Under the pieces are notes generated by a model. That model had not been told where the DNA came from. It saw nothing but the letters and a program-made list of their open reading frames with translations, and made no database searches. Of a DNA stretch of 64,000 bases, positions 11,459-21,921 are shown one piece after another; position 1 is the first letter of the stretch; every line of letters starts with the position of its first letter. Both the position numbers and the translations under genes were made by a program. This stretch comes from Corythucha ciliata (taxonomy: Eukaryota; Arthropoda; Insecta; Hemiptera; Tingidae). The DNA is taken from the NCBI GenBank assembly GCA_038030265.1, contig CM075940.1, positions 5,952,001 to 6,016,000 of the forward strand, written 5' to 3'.

Positions 11459-11483
11459 CCTCGCTGGCACCGAGGGCACCGCT

Positions 11484-11510
11484 CCCTTTTCACTGCTGCT
11501 GTGAAAAGGG
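11484..11510. repeat. Perfect 10-bp hairpin, 7-nt loop
   Basis: CCCTTTTCAC (11484-11493) pairs with GTGAAAAGGG (11501-11510). It shares its arm sequence with the larger hairpin just downstream, so the two probably come from one event. Confidence 0.7.
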
Positions 11511-11529
11511 CGCTACTGTTCACTTTTCT

Positions 11530-11588
11530 GTAATTATGAAAAGGGGGCCCTAACTACGCGTGTAATAGGGCCCCCTTTTCACGATTAC
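11530..11588. repeat. GC-rich hairpin, 22-bp arms
   Basis: The arm at 11530-11551 (ending GAAAAGGGGGCCCT) pairs with 11567-11588 at 20 of 22 positions, leaving a 15-nt loop. Position and GC content make it stand out from the AT-rich surroundings. Confidence 0.75.
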
Positions 11589-13675
11589 AAAACGTCGATG
11601 TCAAAGTTCCTCGTGCTAGTTCGGTAGGGCATAAGAATAATAACAATCCAAAGTAAAATGTTCCCTCTGTCATTTATTAACCTGGAGAAAAAAGAAACAA
11701 GTCATCTTATGTAGGGGAAAGAGAGTGAGTGAGAGGATTACTTCCGTTTAATTTCACAGATTAGCCTTGATGAATAATTGAAGATCCATTTTTAATGGTG
11801 AGAGAGGGGAAGCCGCTAAGCTTTTCCAGTCGCTCGGAAATAAGCTGCCTGGAAAAATATGGGAAGGCTTTAAACCACTTTCAAGGATATAAGATTCGGA
11901 GTAATATTTCACACAGAGGGAGATGTTTGATCGCCTCCTTTAAATTCAACAGCATAGAGTGGAGATTTCTCATCTTATTCCAGCGTGAGATGTATAAAAC
12001 CATTAGAACATTCGCATTGCACTTGGTTGTACGGATTTCTAAAATTATTTAGAAATTCTGAACTTTGAGCAACCTCAAATATTTACTAAGTGCCCCTCTC
12101 TAGCTCATTTCTTGTTTTGTAGTGCGTAATTAGGCACTGCCATGATTTGATTTATGTTGCTAAGTGCTAAGATTGTTCAAACTACGAGGCGGAAATAAGG
12201 TTATAAGGTTACAACTCTAATAGCAGCCCGCTAAAACTAAAATGCTATAACCTGTTTGATCTATTAGCTTATTAGAAGTCTTTCAAGAGCGTCAAACTGA
12301 AATTATTGTTCAAAAACTCGGCCTGAGGCTCAACTTAAATATCGATTTACCCGTAAATATTTTTGTTCTTCCCTCTTGTTTTCGACAGGGAAACCCAAAG
12401 AGCGATGTGAAACTCCCCCACCCCCTCACCATCACAACCTCCTCAAACCCTTTTACTTTACTTACACTTGAGCAGCGTTTTATTCTTTGCGAACTCAATC
12501 GCGGCTATTTCCTCCATCGCACATAAATGTTCGCAGTCAACCAATCGAATCGTAAAAGCCGTTCGAAAATCACAAATCACTCCCCGCTCACTCTTCACCC
12601 TTTTGAGTTGCAGCAACCAAAAAAAAAACGTTTACACTAGAGAGACCAATTTATACGTTGGAATTTTTCTTTCTCGTTGTTTGTGCCAGAAGAAAAATCT
12701 GAGTTATTCATTTCGTTTAATATTTTCCTAATTTGTGTTTACTCAACAGACTTTTGGTTTTCCCGAAATCCTCTTCCTTGAAATCCGAAGAGTTATGGTT
12801 TGAATCAACAATCCCCATGGCTGATTACAGAATACCCCTCTCGCCTTAAACAATTTGTCTTTGTATAAACGCTTCATTTAATAAAACTGTTAACTAACTC
12901 ATAACTGCTTCACGTTTACAACACGTAGTGTAAATAAGTCTTAACGTTTGTTAATTAGGTTATAATACTTGTTAATCAGCTTTATGCGTCGATGGGTTTC
13001 TGGAAATAATTCGAGAGTGTTTATTCTCCTGAGTGAATTGGTTGAGAGATAACTATAGTAGAAATGTGGAAAAACATTACAAGTTTCTTAGTCGAAATGC
13101 CCTTAAGTTAATTATTTTTATTGTTTTCAATTGGATTGTTGAAAATAGGGCTGGCTAGGTTTCAGGGTTGGCAGAAAAAAGCTGTGAGCTTCGGCTGTAA
13201 TGATAAAGAAATGAAATCCAGAGGCGTGCCCATAGGAAGGGTTGGGATGCGATATGCTCGCTATCATAGCAAGCTCGATTGTTTGGATTTAATCTCTGTG
13301 TTGGTACACGTATGAGCGGAAGGGAATTTCTGTTTACACTTACCCGTGAGTTTTAACATCTTGTTTAATTATTTTGAGATTCTCGCAAAGACCCTCTCAG
13401 TGCAGGATTATTAGACGGTTTTTCCTGTTGTCTCACTCCAATTCACTTAGTATCTTCTTTGGGTTAAACACGCAACGGCTTTAGCACGGAACAACTTTCT
13501 TGCGAGGTTATTCCGGTATGATTTTTCCCGTGGTGCCTTACAACAGAAAGCCTTTCAACGCAAAACAAAAGATTTATCGATTGATTTTTATCATCCACGG
13601 TGCGTCAAAATTACAATGCACGACCAAGATACTTTCCGGTATTACTACTCATCACTCTCTCTCTCTTTTCATCTA
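11589..13675. other. Non-coding, nothing recognised
   Basis: Short frames on the plus strand (11795-12052, 12468-12731, 13121-13315) carry no motif I recognise. No repeat boundary is visible. Confidence 0.4.
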
Positions 13676-14095
13676 TTGCCCGATTAAGGGGGAGTTGTAC
13701 ATGTGTTTCTTCGACCCCCCTCCAATCATACCTCGCCTACTCCGCGTTACGGAAATTACCGCCGTCTTTCTGCACCAATCGTGGACTTCGAGGGCTCATT
13801 TAAATCTTCAGGAAATTCCGCATAACCGTACGATCTTGCTTTCCTAAATAAGTCGTCGAAGGAGTGTGAATTTTCAAGGTAAAAGTTTATGTGCGTTTTA
13901 CAGTTATTTTAGGGATGAAATATGAAAAAGGAAGATGGTACGGTTGTGCGGAATTTCCTGAAGATTTAAATGAGCCCTTGAAGTTCAGGATTGGTGCAGA
14001 AATACGGCGGTATTTTCCGTAACGCGGGGTAGGCGAGGTTTGATTGGAGGGGGGTCGAGGAAACACGTGCGCAACTCCCCCTCAAGTCTCAATAA
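13676..14095. mobile_element. Foldback element, ~165-bp arms around an ~87-bp spacer
   Basis: The left arm (13676-13843) and right arm (13931-14095) are near-complete inverted copies. Landmarks are GGGGGAGTTG, TCGACCCCCCTCCAATCA, TCTGCACCAATC, TTTAAATCTTCAGGAAATTC and CCGCATAACCGTA on the left, all found inverted on the right. The spacer contains AAAAGTTTATGTGCGTTTTA. A truncated relative lies at 7235-7445 in opposite orientation. There is no coding capacity and no clear target duplication. A transcript through it would fold into a long hairpin. Confidence 0.8.
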
Positions 14096-14098
14096 TCG

Positions 14099-14947
14099 AA
14101 GACATTTTTGGAGTAGTGGTAGTGACCGGGGGCTAACCATTATCACCAACTGAATTTTCTCAAAACTCCTCTGCCATATTTCATAAGCTAAAACCATGTA
14201 ATCTGTTGGTATACATCATTAGGAAAACAGTTGATACACTTTGAAAAATCTGTGGATTGAAGACGGAACAGTTTACGAGAAAATAAAACGGAGGTATCAA
14301 CCGTTAAATGATGAAGAAATCACTCGAGCAAAGAGCACCCCCTCCCCACCCTCTCATCACCCAAAATAAACTAATGAGAAGCGAGCGAATAGGAATCAAT
14401 ACATTGAGGCAAGATGATGGGATTTGTCTTTAAATAATTTACTTCATACCCGCCGGAGATTCCGAGACATTTTGATTGTTTATGAGCCCCACGGCCACTC
14501 AAAGGCCTTGAATTTCAAAAAGTGTTTGCTAATAAGTCTGTGGGAAGTCTTTTGGTAATTAACTGTGCAAGCTATTTTCTGTGCCGACGCTCAAGATTCA
14601 GTAATCTGAGAGAGAGAGCACTCTTCATTGTTAGCACCTACGAGGGAAAACAAACGTCTTATATAACTACTCGAATAGCAGGCTCTTAAGTTTTGCCCGA
14701 TTACTTCATGTCAGTGTCACGCCTCCAATGAGTAGGTTAGAGGAAAGACTGAATTGCAAAAAAAAAAAAAAAAAATGAAGTTTTCAAGTTCGAAAGCATT
14801 CTTTGTGGTTATACCACACATTTTACAGCTATTCTGAGGAGTTCCCCCTCACCAAAGCACAGAAAGGCTGTGATTGTGTGATTCCGCGTTACAGGAGACA
14901 CACTCCAATCCGAACGCGCTGAAATAGACGCGAAATGGTAGATTATC
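14099..14947. other. Non-coding; A17 run
   Basis: Nothing is recognised. An A run of about 17 lies at about 14759-14775. Confidence 0.45.
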
Positions 14948-15190
14948 ATAGATATAATGAATAAATCTGTCGCCGGTATTTTAATTAATAACTTAATTAG
15001 ACTGATATTATCCGGACGACGATGGAAGGGCATAGCCTAACACGATTCGAGTTTCGAGAAAAAATGGCTCCCCGGCGGGATTTGAACCCGCAACCTCTGG
15101 ATTACCAGTCCAGCACGCTGCCATTTGCGCCACGGAGACGCCTATGGGGGTATTAATTCAAATACGGCGACAGATTTATTCATTATATCC
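14948..15190. repeat. Inverted repeat around the first tRNA
   Basis: GATATAATGAATAAATCTGT then CGCCGGTATTT (about 14951-14981) is mirrored at about 15158-15190 (AAATACGGCGACAGATTTAT). It brackets the minus-strand tRNA and is not repeated beside the plus-strand tRNA. The duplication at this locus therefore had at least two steps. Confidence 0.7.
15067..15139 (-). tRNA. tRNA-like gene, anticodon GGT (Thr?)
   Basis: The reverse complement folds as a cloverleaf with a D stem GCGC/GCGT. The anticodon arm is CTGGA-CTGGTAA-TCCAG, giving GGT, and the T arm is GCGGG-TTCAAAT-CCCGC. The A box (TGGCGCAAATGG) and B box (GGTTCAAATCC) are good. A T6 run follows, acting as a pol III stop. Oddities: the acceptor pairs at positions 2-7 but 1:72 is G:G, and CCA is encoded after the acceptor stem, which nuclear tRNA genes normally lack. 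A GGT anticodon is also unusual for eukaryotic nuclear threonine tRNA. It may be a real gene, a pseudogene, or a SINE source. Confidence 0.7.
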
Positions 15191-15322
15191 ATCTAACAAC
15201 ATCTAGATAAGATAAAATTCGGCGCGGTTTACCGATCAGGAGAAGCGCCTAGAGTTTCGAGAAACAATGGACCTGGGTGGGGTTCGGCTTAGCTTATCCC
15301 TCGGAGTACGACTCCCATAGGC

Positions 15323-15395
15323 GTCTCCGTGGCGCAAATGGCAGCGTGCTGGACTGGTAATCCAGAGGTTGCGGGTTCAAATCCCGCCGGGGAGC
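15323..15395 (+). tRNA. tRNA-like gene, anticodon GGT (Thr?), second copy
   Basis: This is identical by eye to the copy at 15067-15139 and lies head-to-head with it. It has the same cloverleaf, the same G:G at 1:72, the same encoded CCA, and a T6 terminator directly after. Its 3' flank matches the other copy for about 75 bp more. Two identical copies with intact internal promoters and terminators argue for function over decay, but the missing first acceptor pair keeps this open. Confidence 0.7.
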
Positions 15396-15478
15396 CATTT
15401 TTTCTCGAAACTCGAATCGTGTGGGGCTATGCCCTTCCATCGTCGTCCGGATAATATCAGTCTAATTAATTTATTAAG

Positions 15479-17152
15479 TAGATTGTCATAGTTTTACAGG
15501 GCTGAATTCGACAGTTTCTCAGTCGCATAAGGCCGATCCTGCGACGCAATGTCAGTTACTGTGGTGGGGTGAGGTATTTTGAGTTTAGGCCATGCAATGC
15601 AATGCCAACCCGCGCGAATGGGTAGAATCCACTCACTTAAAAAAAACGATACCAATGTCGTTAAAATTACCAACCCCAGGGTGGTTTCTGTCATATCGGG
15701 CAAAACTGTGTACCTTAAGGGCTCTAAGGGTGCTGGTCAATTCTCCAACGCGAGACCTCACGCCAAATGAAGGTCTCGTCCCCTCTCTCCGCCTCGAGCG
15801 AAAACAAACTCGCTTTTTACCACTTTTTCCTCAAACCCAGACAGTACTCAACCATCGTGAAAGTTGTATGCAGGTTCAAGAGGAGAAAAAATCGTGGAAT
15901 GATTTACAAAAGCAACAGAATGGACCTCTATTGTATGTCCAGCTAACTCTAAAAGATGGGGTGGAGCACGCTCCAAGTTCATGCATTTACAAACAAGTAA
16001 ATAGTCTGCCGCTAATGCTATTGTGAAGGGTCATTCTAAGCGAATATATTGACTGAACGGTGGAAGCAAGAGCTCAAACCCCTTAGAGACTGAACAAGTC
16101 AGTAGAATTCTTGTTCAACGTTGACTTTTTATTATTTTTTAAAGTGCTTTAATACGCGAAGCGGTGGCGAGAGGAAAAAGGGAGATATTTTCATCCAACA
16201 GCTCTTTTTTATATTCATAATTGAATTTCAAGAACTTAAACCCCTAGCAAATCTTTATTCTTCGGCTTTTATCCCGATGCTCCAATAACGTGCACTGTAC
16301 AACATTTTTAAAGGGCAAAGTTTTAAAAAAAAGCTTGGAAGTAAAATGGAAGTCTCGTGCAACACAAGACATAATTTTATAAAACACGTTTAATTTGATA
16401 ACACACGTTTACAGCACCAAGAATCTAAGAGAACTCCACCGATATAGGACCTTAAAATGGAGAATAGACATAATAATGTTGTTTGTATATTGAATTAATT
16501 AAAACTAACGAAGTAATAGTGCAGCCAGATCCGGCCGACATCGAAACAATAAGTAACGAACTCATGCGTGGCACAGTGACTCGATTCATCAAGAAACAGC
16601 CTTAACTCATTATTTAAATTTTGCAGTATGTCTACCGAGGCTTCTACTTTCTAGCGCCCTTGATCTTTCTCCTTATTTCCATTACAATCAATCTTGTTTT
16701 CGGTATGGTATTGTGGAGAGAATCGAATATCCGTATCGATTTTCCCGCGGCTTCATCCGATTGTACATTTTAGAAATATTCCCAAAGTGGCCCGGGTCGT
16801 GGTGAGGCTTTCACCTAAAATTGTCATTTCATATTGACAGGCGGAAGGGTGAAGGTATGCTTCGGCACACGCGACACAAAGGGCAATCACAGCCGACTAC
16901 GGGAGGTCTCCGTGCGTCGGCCTTCCCTGACGATTGCGTAACGGCGCTGTCCGTGCAGGAAAATATGTGTGGCCCCGGAAAGAAACATACTCGTTTTCCC
17001 GCCTCTGTGTTGAGTAACCCAATACGAAAATGTTTTCAACCGCATTTGGTTCTGAACATCATGAACGCTTTGTCTTGGAAACTGGTGGATGGGGGCCTTG
17101 AAAAGTAAATTTAAAAAGGATTTACAGAGAACTGAATAGTCTCTGCTAGAGT
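15479..17152. other. Non-coding; unrecognised 144-codon frame
   Basis: A frame at 15592-16026 is the longest here. It is rich in R, L and P and shows no motif. The 16800-17000 stretch is richer in CG dinucleotides and has overlapping frames on both strands (16821-17108 plus, 16887-17282 minus), again without family signatures. Confidence 0.4.
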
Positions 17153-17154
17153 TA

Positions 17155-18393
17155 CCGTAAAACGCCCGGAACCGGGACAAATTTCGGAGGTTTTTCGAAC
17201 GTACCTTCCCTCCTTGACAACTTTGACCAATTCTATTCATTTCTACAGATTCTGCAGGACCTACCACAGCAGGAATGATCACTCATAATTTAGTGTTATC
17301 ATGTTCCTTACATTTGTTTTTTATTACTTAAAAGTGTCCCGCTTGATGGCGAATTGGTTAACAACCGGGACACAATAGGTTTTTGGATGGATTTTTGCCC
17401 TAAACCCTCTAATTGTAGCATTGTTTTCAACCGGGACAAACGTGGGCTTTTTAAAAAGGCATAAAGGCTTGTATAGCCCGTAAGAAGAATATGAACCCGC
17501 GTCCAGCGTTCTCTCATTCGATTAGTTGTAACTTGCAACTGCTCTAATCCCCCTCTACTTTCGTTACCGAATTGCTTTCCCCACTGTTTACCGAAGATAA
17601 GTGTTATTATCAAGCTGAAGTTTCATGGAGGGGGTAAGGAAAAATAGATAGAGGGGCTGATCACAGGAGAGCGGGGTCCACGTTTAACTTGACGGGCTAT
17701 ATAAACACCATGGTTTTTTTTTATTGGAAAATCACAACACAAGGCATTCAGGCATTCAGAACGCAAGAAAAGAATGCCAAAATCACGTTCTTACGAAATT
17801 CTTAATAAAAATAAATAAAAAATGATGTTAAAATAAAAATCTTAATTTTTTGGCGGGCCATTATCGATCCAAGCAAACACAAACATATCCAAGAATTATT
17901 AGAACAACGAGTTGCACGAAATTTAAATGGATGCGATGTCGAAACATGACATTTATCCCACTAAATCGCACTGTCCCGGTTGAGGAATTTCAGAAGCGGT
18001 TGGTGATTATTTTCGGGGAAAAAATCGTGCAGGATGCATTTTAGATGTTTTTTGAAAAAACAGGAGCACTAGAGCTCCAGCACTGAATGCAGAATAAGGG
18101 AAAAATAAAAAAAATTACCTCTGTTGGTCCGATCGCCGAGGTGAGAGGAAGTTTCGAGAGTATTTCGGAGATGAGGTGATACGGAGCATAAGGGAAAAGG
18201 CGGGTAAGGCGCCTAATCACGACGGTTATTAAACTCTCGCATCGATAATTTATTCTTCTGAGCCCACTCGTTCGATAGCCCTAGTCACACTTTAAAAAAG
18301 GGCCTATTCTTTCTTATTTATTGATGTTACAAAACAAAATTCCAGGAAACTGTCCCGGTTGAGGAGCATGTCCCTGTTCCGGGCATTTTACGG
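17155..18393. mobile_element. TA-flanked DNA transposon remnant with subterminal repeats, 1239 bp
   Basis: Terminal inverted repeats of about 26 bp begin CCGTAAAACGCCCGG on the left and end CCGGGCATTTTACGG on the right, each bordered by TA (17153-17154, 18394-18395). Inside, AACCGGGACA recurs at about 17170, 17363 and 17429. Its reverse complement TGTCCCGGTT recurs at about 17972 and 18351. So repeats in each half point to their own end, as expected for transposase binding sites. No long transposase frame is present, so it is non-autonomous or internally deleted. The TA target suggests Tc1/mariner or a relative. Confidence 0.75.
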
Positions 18394-18395
18394 TA

Positions 18396-21286
18396 CGGCA
18401 AAAATCAGGGTATAGCGTAAGTTGAAATTATGACTTAGTTCGTTTTGCCAAGGTTCTCGTTATTTATTTGAAGATGCCTTATCCAATTAACTCAACATTT
18501 ATTTTTCTAGCTCACTCAGTTACAGGTTTTTTTATAAAGATGAAAACTCGGTGATTATCATCAAAAACGTGCTTAGGCAGCCCCCCCCCCTCCGTCACAC
18601 AGATACAAACTGATTTGCTGTCATGTGACAGTAGAGAAAATTTAATGACTAAAGATTAAATGGCAAAAAAAAAAAAAAAAAAAAAAACTTGTTCACAGTA
18701 ACGATGAGTTACGTTATCGCCTTAACGTAACGCTGTGCTGAAAAAAAATGGCTTTCCGATTGCTCGAAAACTCTTTCCACCTATATTCCTAAGCAAACTC
18801 GTCTGATTTGCCCCCGCTGCGTCTGTGCCCGCGGAATGCTCAATTTGACCAAACTTTGCAAATTCTTGGTGTTAACTTCTTAAAAACCCGAATTTTCTCG
18901 GCTTTGAATTTTTAAAAATCCAAATTTTGTGGGTTTGCTTCTTTTTTTTTGCAAATAACCTCGCGTGCCTCCTCATTCTAACCCGAAAAATTTAAACTGA
19001 AAATGAGATTCTGAGGCTGAATTACCATTTTTGGAACAAATTGATACATTCCTTTGGCTAAATTGAGCGATGATTACGGGGTCATATAGTCAGTTTCAGC
19101 AGCATAATTGCCCTTTTTGCATTTAAAAATAATATTTCGGGCTATAAAACTAGATGTACATGTTGGAGACATGTTTCTGGTTGAGAATCCAATTATTACA
19201 TGTTGTTTCTGTAACTGAGTTTGCCAGTGTGATTAATTTCGGGACTAGAAACACCCTAATATTCAAAAATTATCAGTTAATGGCAAAGCAACGGTAATTC
19301 ACAGTTTCTAGTCATTCAGGGTGTGACTGTGCGCTTCATAAGATAACTTTATCTTGGAAACGTACCCTCACACTGCACCAACATTAGATTGATGGACGGG
19401 GAAAGTAGAGGCAAAAAGCAACTCATATTGCTATTTTCCCGTTGAAAATTCAGTTGATAAAACTGTCATTTTATAAAAATAAGTGAACCTCGCATAGAAT
19501 TGAAGCGTTTTCAGAGGAAATACCAGATTAAGGTGTAGCAACAAAGCCCGGCTTGGCGGTCCAGCTTTTTTATCGTCGTATTCACAATATCCATGTATTT
19601 CCAAGTGTAATCTCCGAACTGACCTTTTCGTTCAGGCATAAACTTGTTTTAAATATAGTTTTCCTAGAAAGATATTCCTAACTTTGAACATTTTGTCCTA
19701 AACTTTCAATACCAGGGCTTTTCTCTCCCTGAAAGAGAATCGGAGGGACAGTTTTTCTTGCCTGCTTTCGTAGGATCTTCTCAAGCCAGCACATTTTGAA
19801 TTAGTTCCATCAAAGGGCTGGATGTACCTCGAGTAATTGAAACTTTCTTTATGATTAAGTGAACTAGGGGTGAAAGAAAACAAGCTCATAACACTAGATA
19901 TTTATTTACTCTATTGTATTTACGAAGGAGGAAGGCTTCTATTCTCCATTTTATGAGAATACCAACAAAGGAAAAGAGTAGGCCTCGCATGGAGGAAGTA
20001 AATCAATGGAAAAAATAGCTGCTAAAGGGAAAAAGGGATAGAGGCGAGATTGGGGGGGGGGTTTATTTTGTTGATTAATAAAGGAATGAAACAAAACTGT
20101 TCCTTTTGACGATATTAACAACGAATGAAACTATTAAAACGATAATCATGAAACGATAAAACTATGTGTACACGTAACTATTTGAATGGAAAATTGAACG
20201 CGAAGAAAGAGGGGGGAAACGCGTTCATTTGATCCCAGACGTGGGAAGCGGCTTACCAAACTCTTTCATAAGCATCAAAGACGCTTCGGCAAGCTGTGCA
20301 TAAGAGGACATTTTGAACTCGGCTCGTCATTAAATTGAACGAGGTTTAAACGGGGGTGGAGGCTCTCAGTGGTTTCAGTTTGAGGATATTCACCCTTCGT
20401 CTCCATCCTTTTAGCAATGATATTCAAATTCTTGTTTGTTATGTGTGCAATGCTCTTGGGGAATTTCTGTTTTAGCGCACACAATAAAGCTATTCATAAA
20501 TGCTCACTCCGTCTATCTCTTCATTTGGAAAATAACGGAGCCTTCAATTTAGTGTAGCACGCGCTCAAAACCACTTTCCTTGGCTTTTCCAACACTGTCT
20601 GAAACAGGGGCTTACACGCTCGCGGAAGAAAGTTCTGTGCTCTAGGCCTAAAACTTTGGCCCACGATTATAAATCATGCACTCTTATTCATTATTACAAA
20701 TAGTTAATATCCGCGACGTCTTAATTATCGTTGGTGAATGCTTGGTTATTATTTATTGTGAGCACTAGAAATGAAATTGCAAGTTTAATTAAATTAACTT
20801 GAAGCGATAAACTTTTTTAAACGGACACTTTCTTCGCTTGGTACTGTGCGGGAAAACTGATGGATTGATTTGTTAGAAGGCCCGCACCCCCGGCTTGATG
20901 CCAAGCCCGTCAGCCCAGCCCTCTCATACCCTTCAGTCATTCGGTGTCTCCTAGAATTGATTACAGTGTGACTACCGCGGTGATCGCGCCGTAACACCGC
21001 CTTCACCGTCAAAGTGGCTATAAAATCCCCTGCTATAAAACCGTTGATCAACAAATCGCCACTAACACATCCTGGAAGACGTACATATCCCGCTAAAGAG
21101 AGGCTTTAGATTAGTTGTACAAGAGCAGTTCCGCTAACAAAATGCATGCCCCCTCGATGAGAGTTGTCTCACTCTCCGACACCGGAAATTCGGTCCTTAT
21201 AACCACAGAGGCATTGCCTTATAGGCTTATAGGCTGGTGTAGGCAGTTGGGATACAGGCCCCCCACCATATCGCACCCTTACTTCA
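18396..21286. other. Non-coding; short repeats and homopolymers
   Basis: There are C10 at 18581-18590, an A run of about 22 at about 18665, and G10 at 20052-20061. Around 18850-18960 lie three or four weak units of the AAACCAATTTCGTGGGTTTG-type ~30-bp repeat. No gene is recognised. Confidence 0.4.
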
Positions 21287-21749
21287 AAAGTGACACAACT
21301 CAAAAAATATGAATTTTCAGTTATGACTATCACGTTAGGGTGGGTGTGACCCATAACAATCAAGGTGGTCAGTAGGGCGTTTTCTAGCTCATGGAATGAG
21401 TATTAAGTTGAGTTACGCATTTCTCTCTTAGATGCCGTACAAAATGTCACTTTATCCTATATCCTTCATGAGAAAGGCGCGTGGCTCAAAAACGCATCAT
21501 CTTCAGTTGTGCCCAGTTGTGCCGTACGAGTTGGTGAGGTTAGCGCGGGAGTTGTTGTTCAAAAGTGTAATATTTCGAGTTGTGACAGTTTTGATCATCG
21601 AGGAGTGGTTTTTTTCAAAGTGTTTTTCGACTTGGTTCAGTTTTGATAGTCAACAAGCACCTCAAAGGTTTGTATTATTTTGAGTTGAGACAGTTTTGAT
21701 GATTGAAGTACACAAATCATCGGCGCATTAATTCAAATTGTGTCACTTT
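21287..21749. repeat. Possible small element with AAAGTGACACAA ends
   Basis: AAAGTGACACAACTC begins at 21287 and the inverted form GTGTCACTTT ends at 21749. Between them, GAGTTG(T/A)GACAGTTTTGAT occurs twice (about 21570 and 21682). Ends are short and the target duplication is unclear, so this could be chance. Confidence 0.35.
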
Positions 21750-21921
21750 AGACGTTGCCACCCTCAAAACGCGCTGCATTTAGTATGCAAGTAGCTAAAA
21801 AAAAATGAAACAGAAAATGGAAATAACGTCAGTGAAATTAATTTAGGCGCATTCAGTGCAGGTGCAGTGAACGAAAATATTGAGTTTACCATCTAGGCTT
21901 CATTTAACAACCATTTTTCAG

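Larger units (their letters stand above)
14990..15478. repeat. Large inverted repeat, each arm holding one tRNA gene
   Basis: About 155 bp on each side (14990-15148 and 15314-15478) match in opposite orientation. The arms include AATTAGACTGATATTATCCG, GACGATGGAAGGGCATAGCC and the tRNA itself. The flanks differ by only a few bases, so the copying is recent or the arms are kept alike by gene conversion. The spacer is about 165 bp. Confidence 0.8.

Noticed and set aside
15592..16026. 144-codon frame
   Set aside because: Composition is uneven and there is no recognisable domain. A second frame overlaps it, and nothing supports translation.
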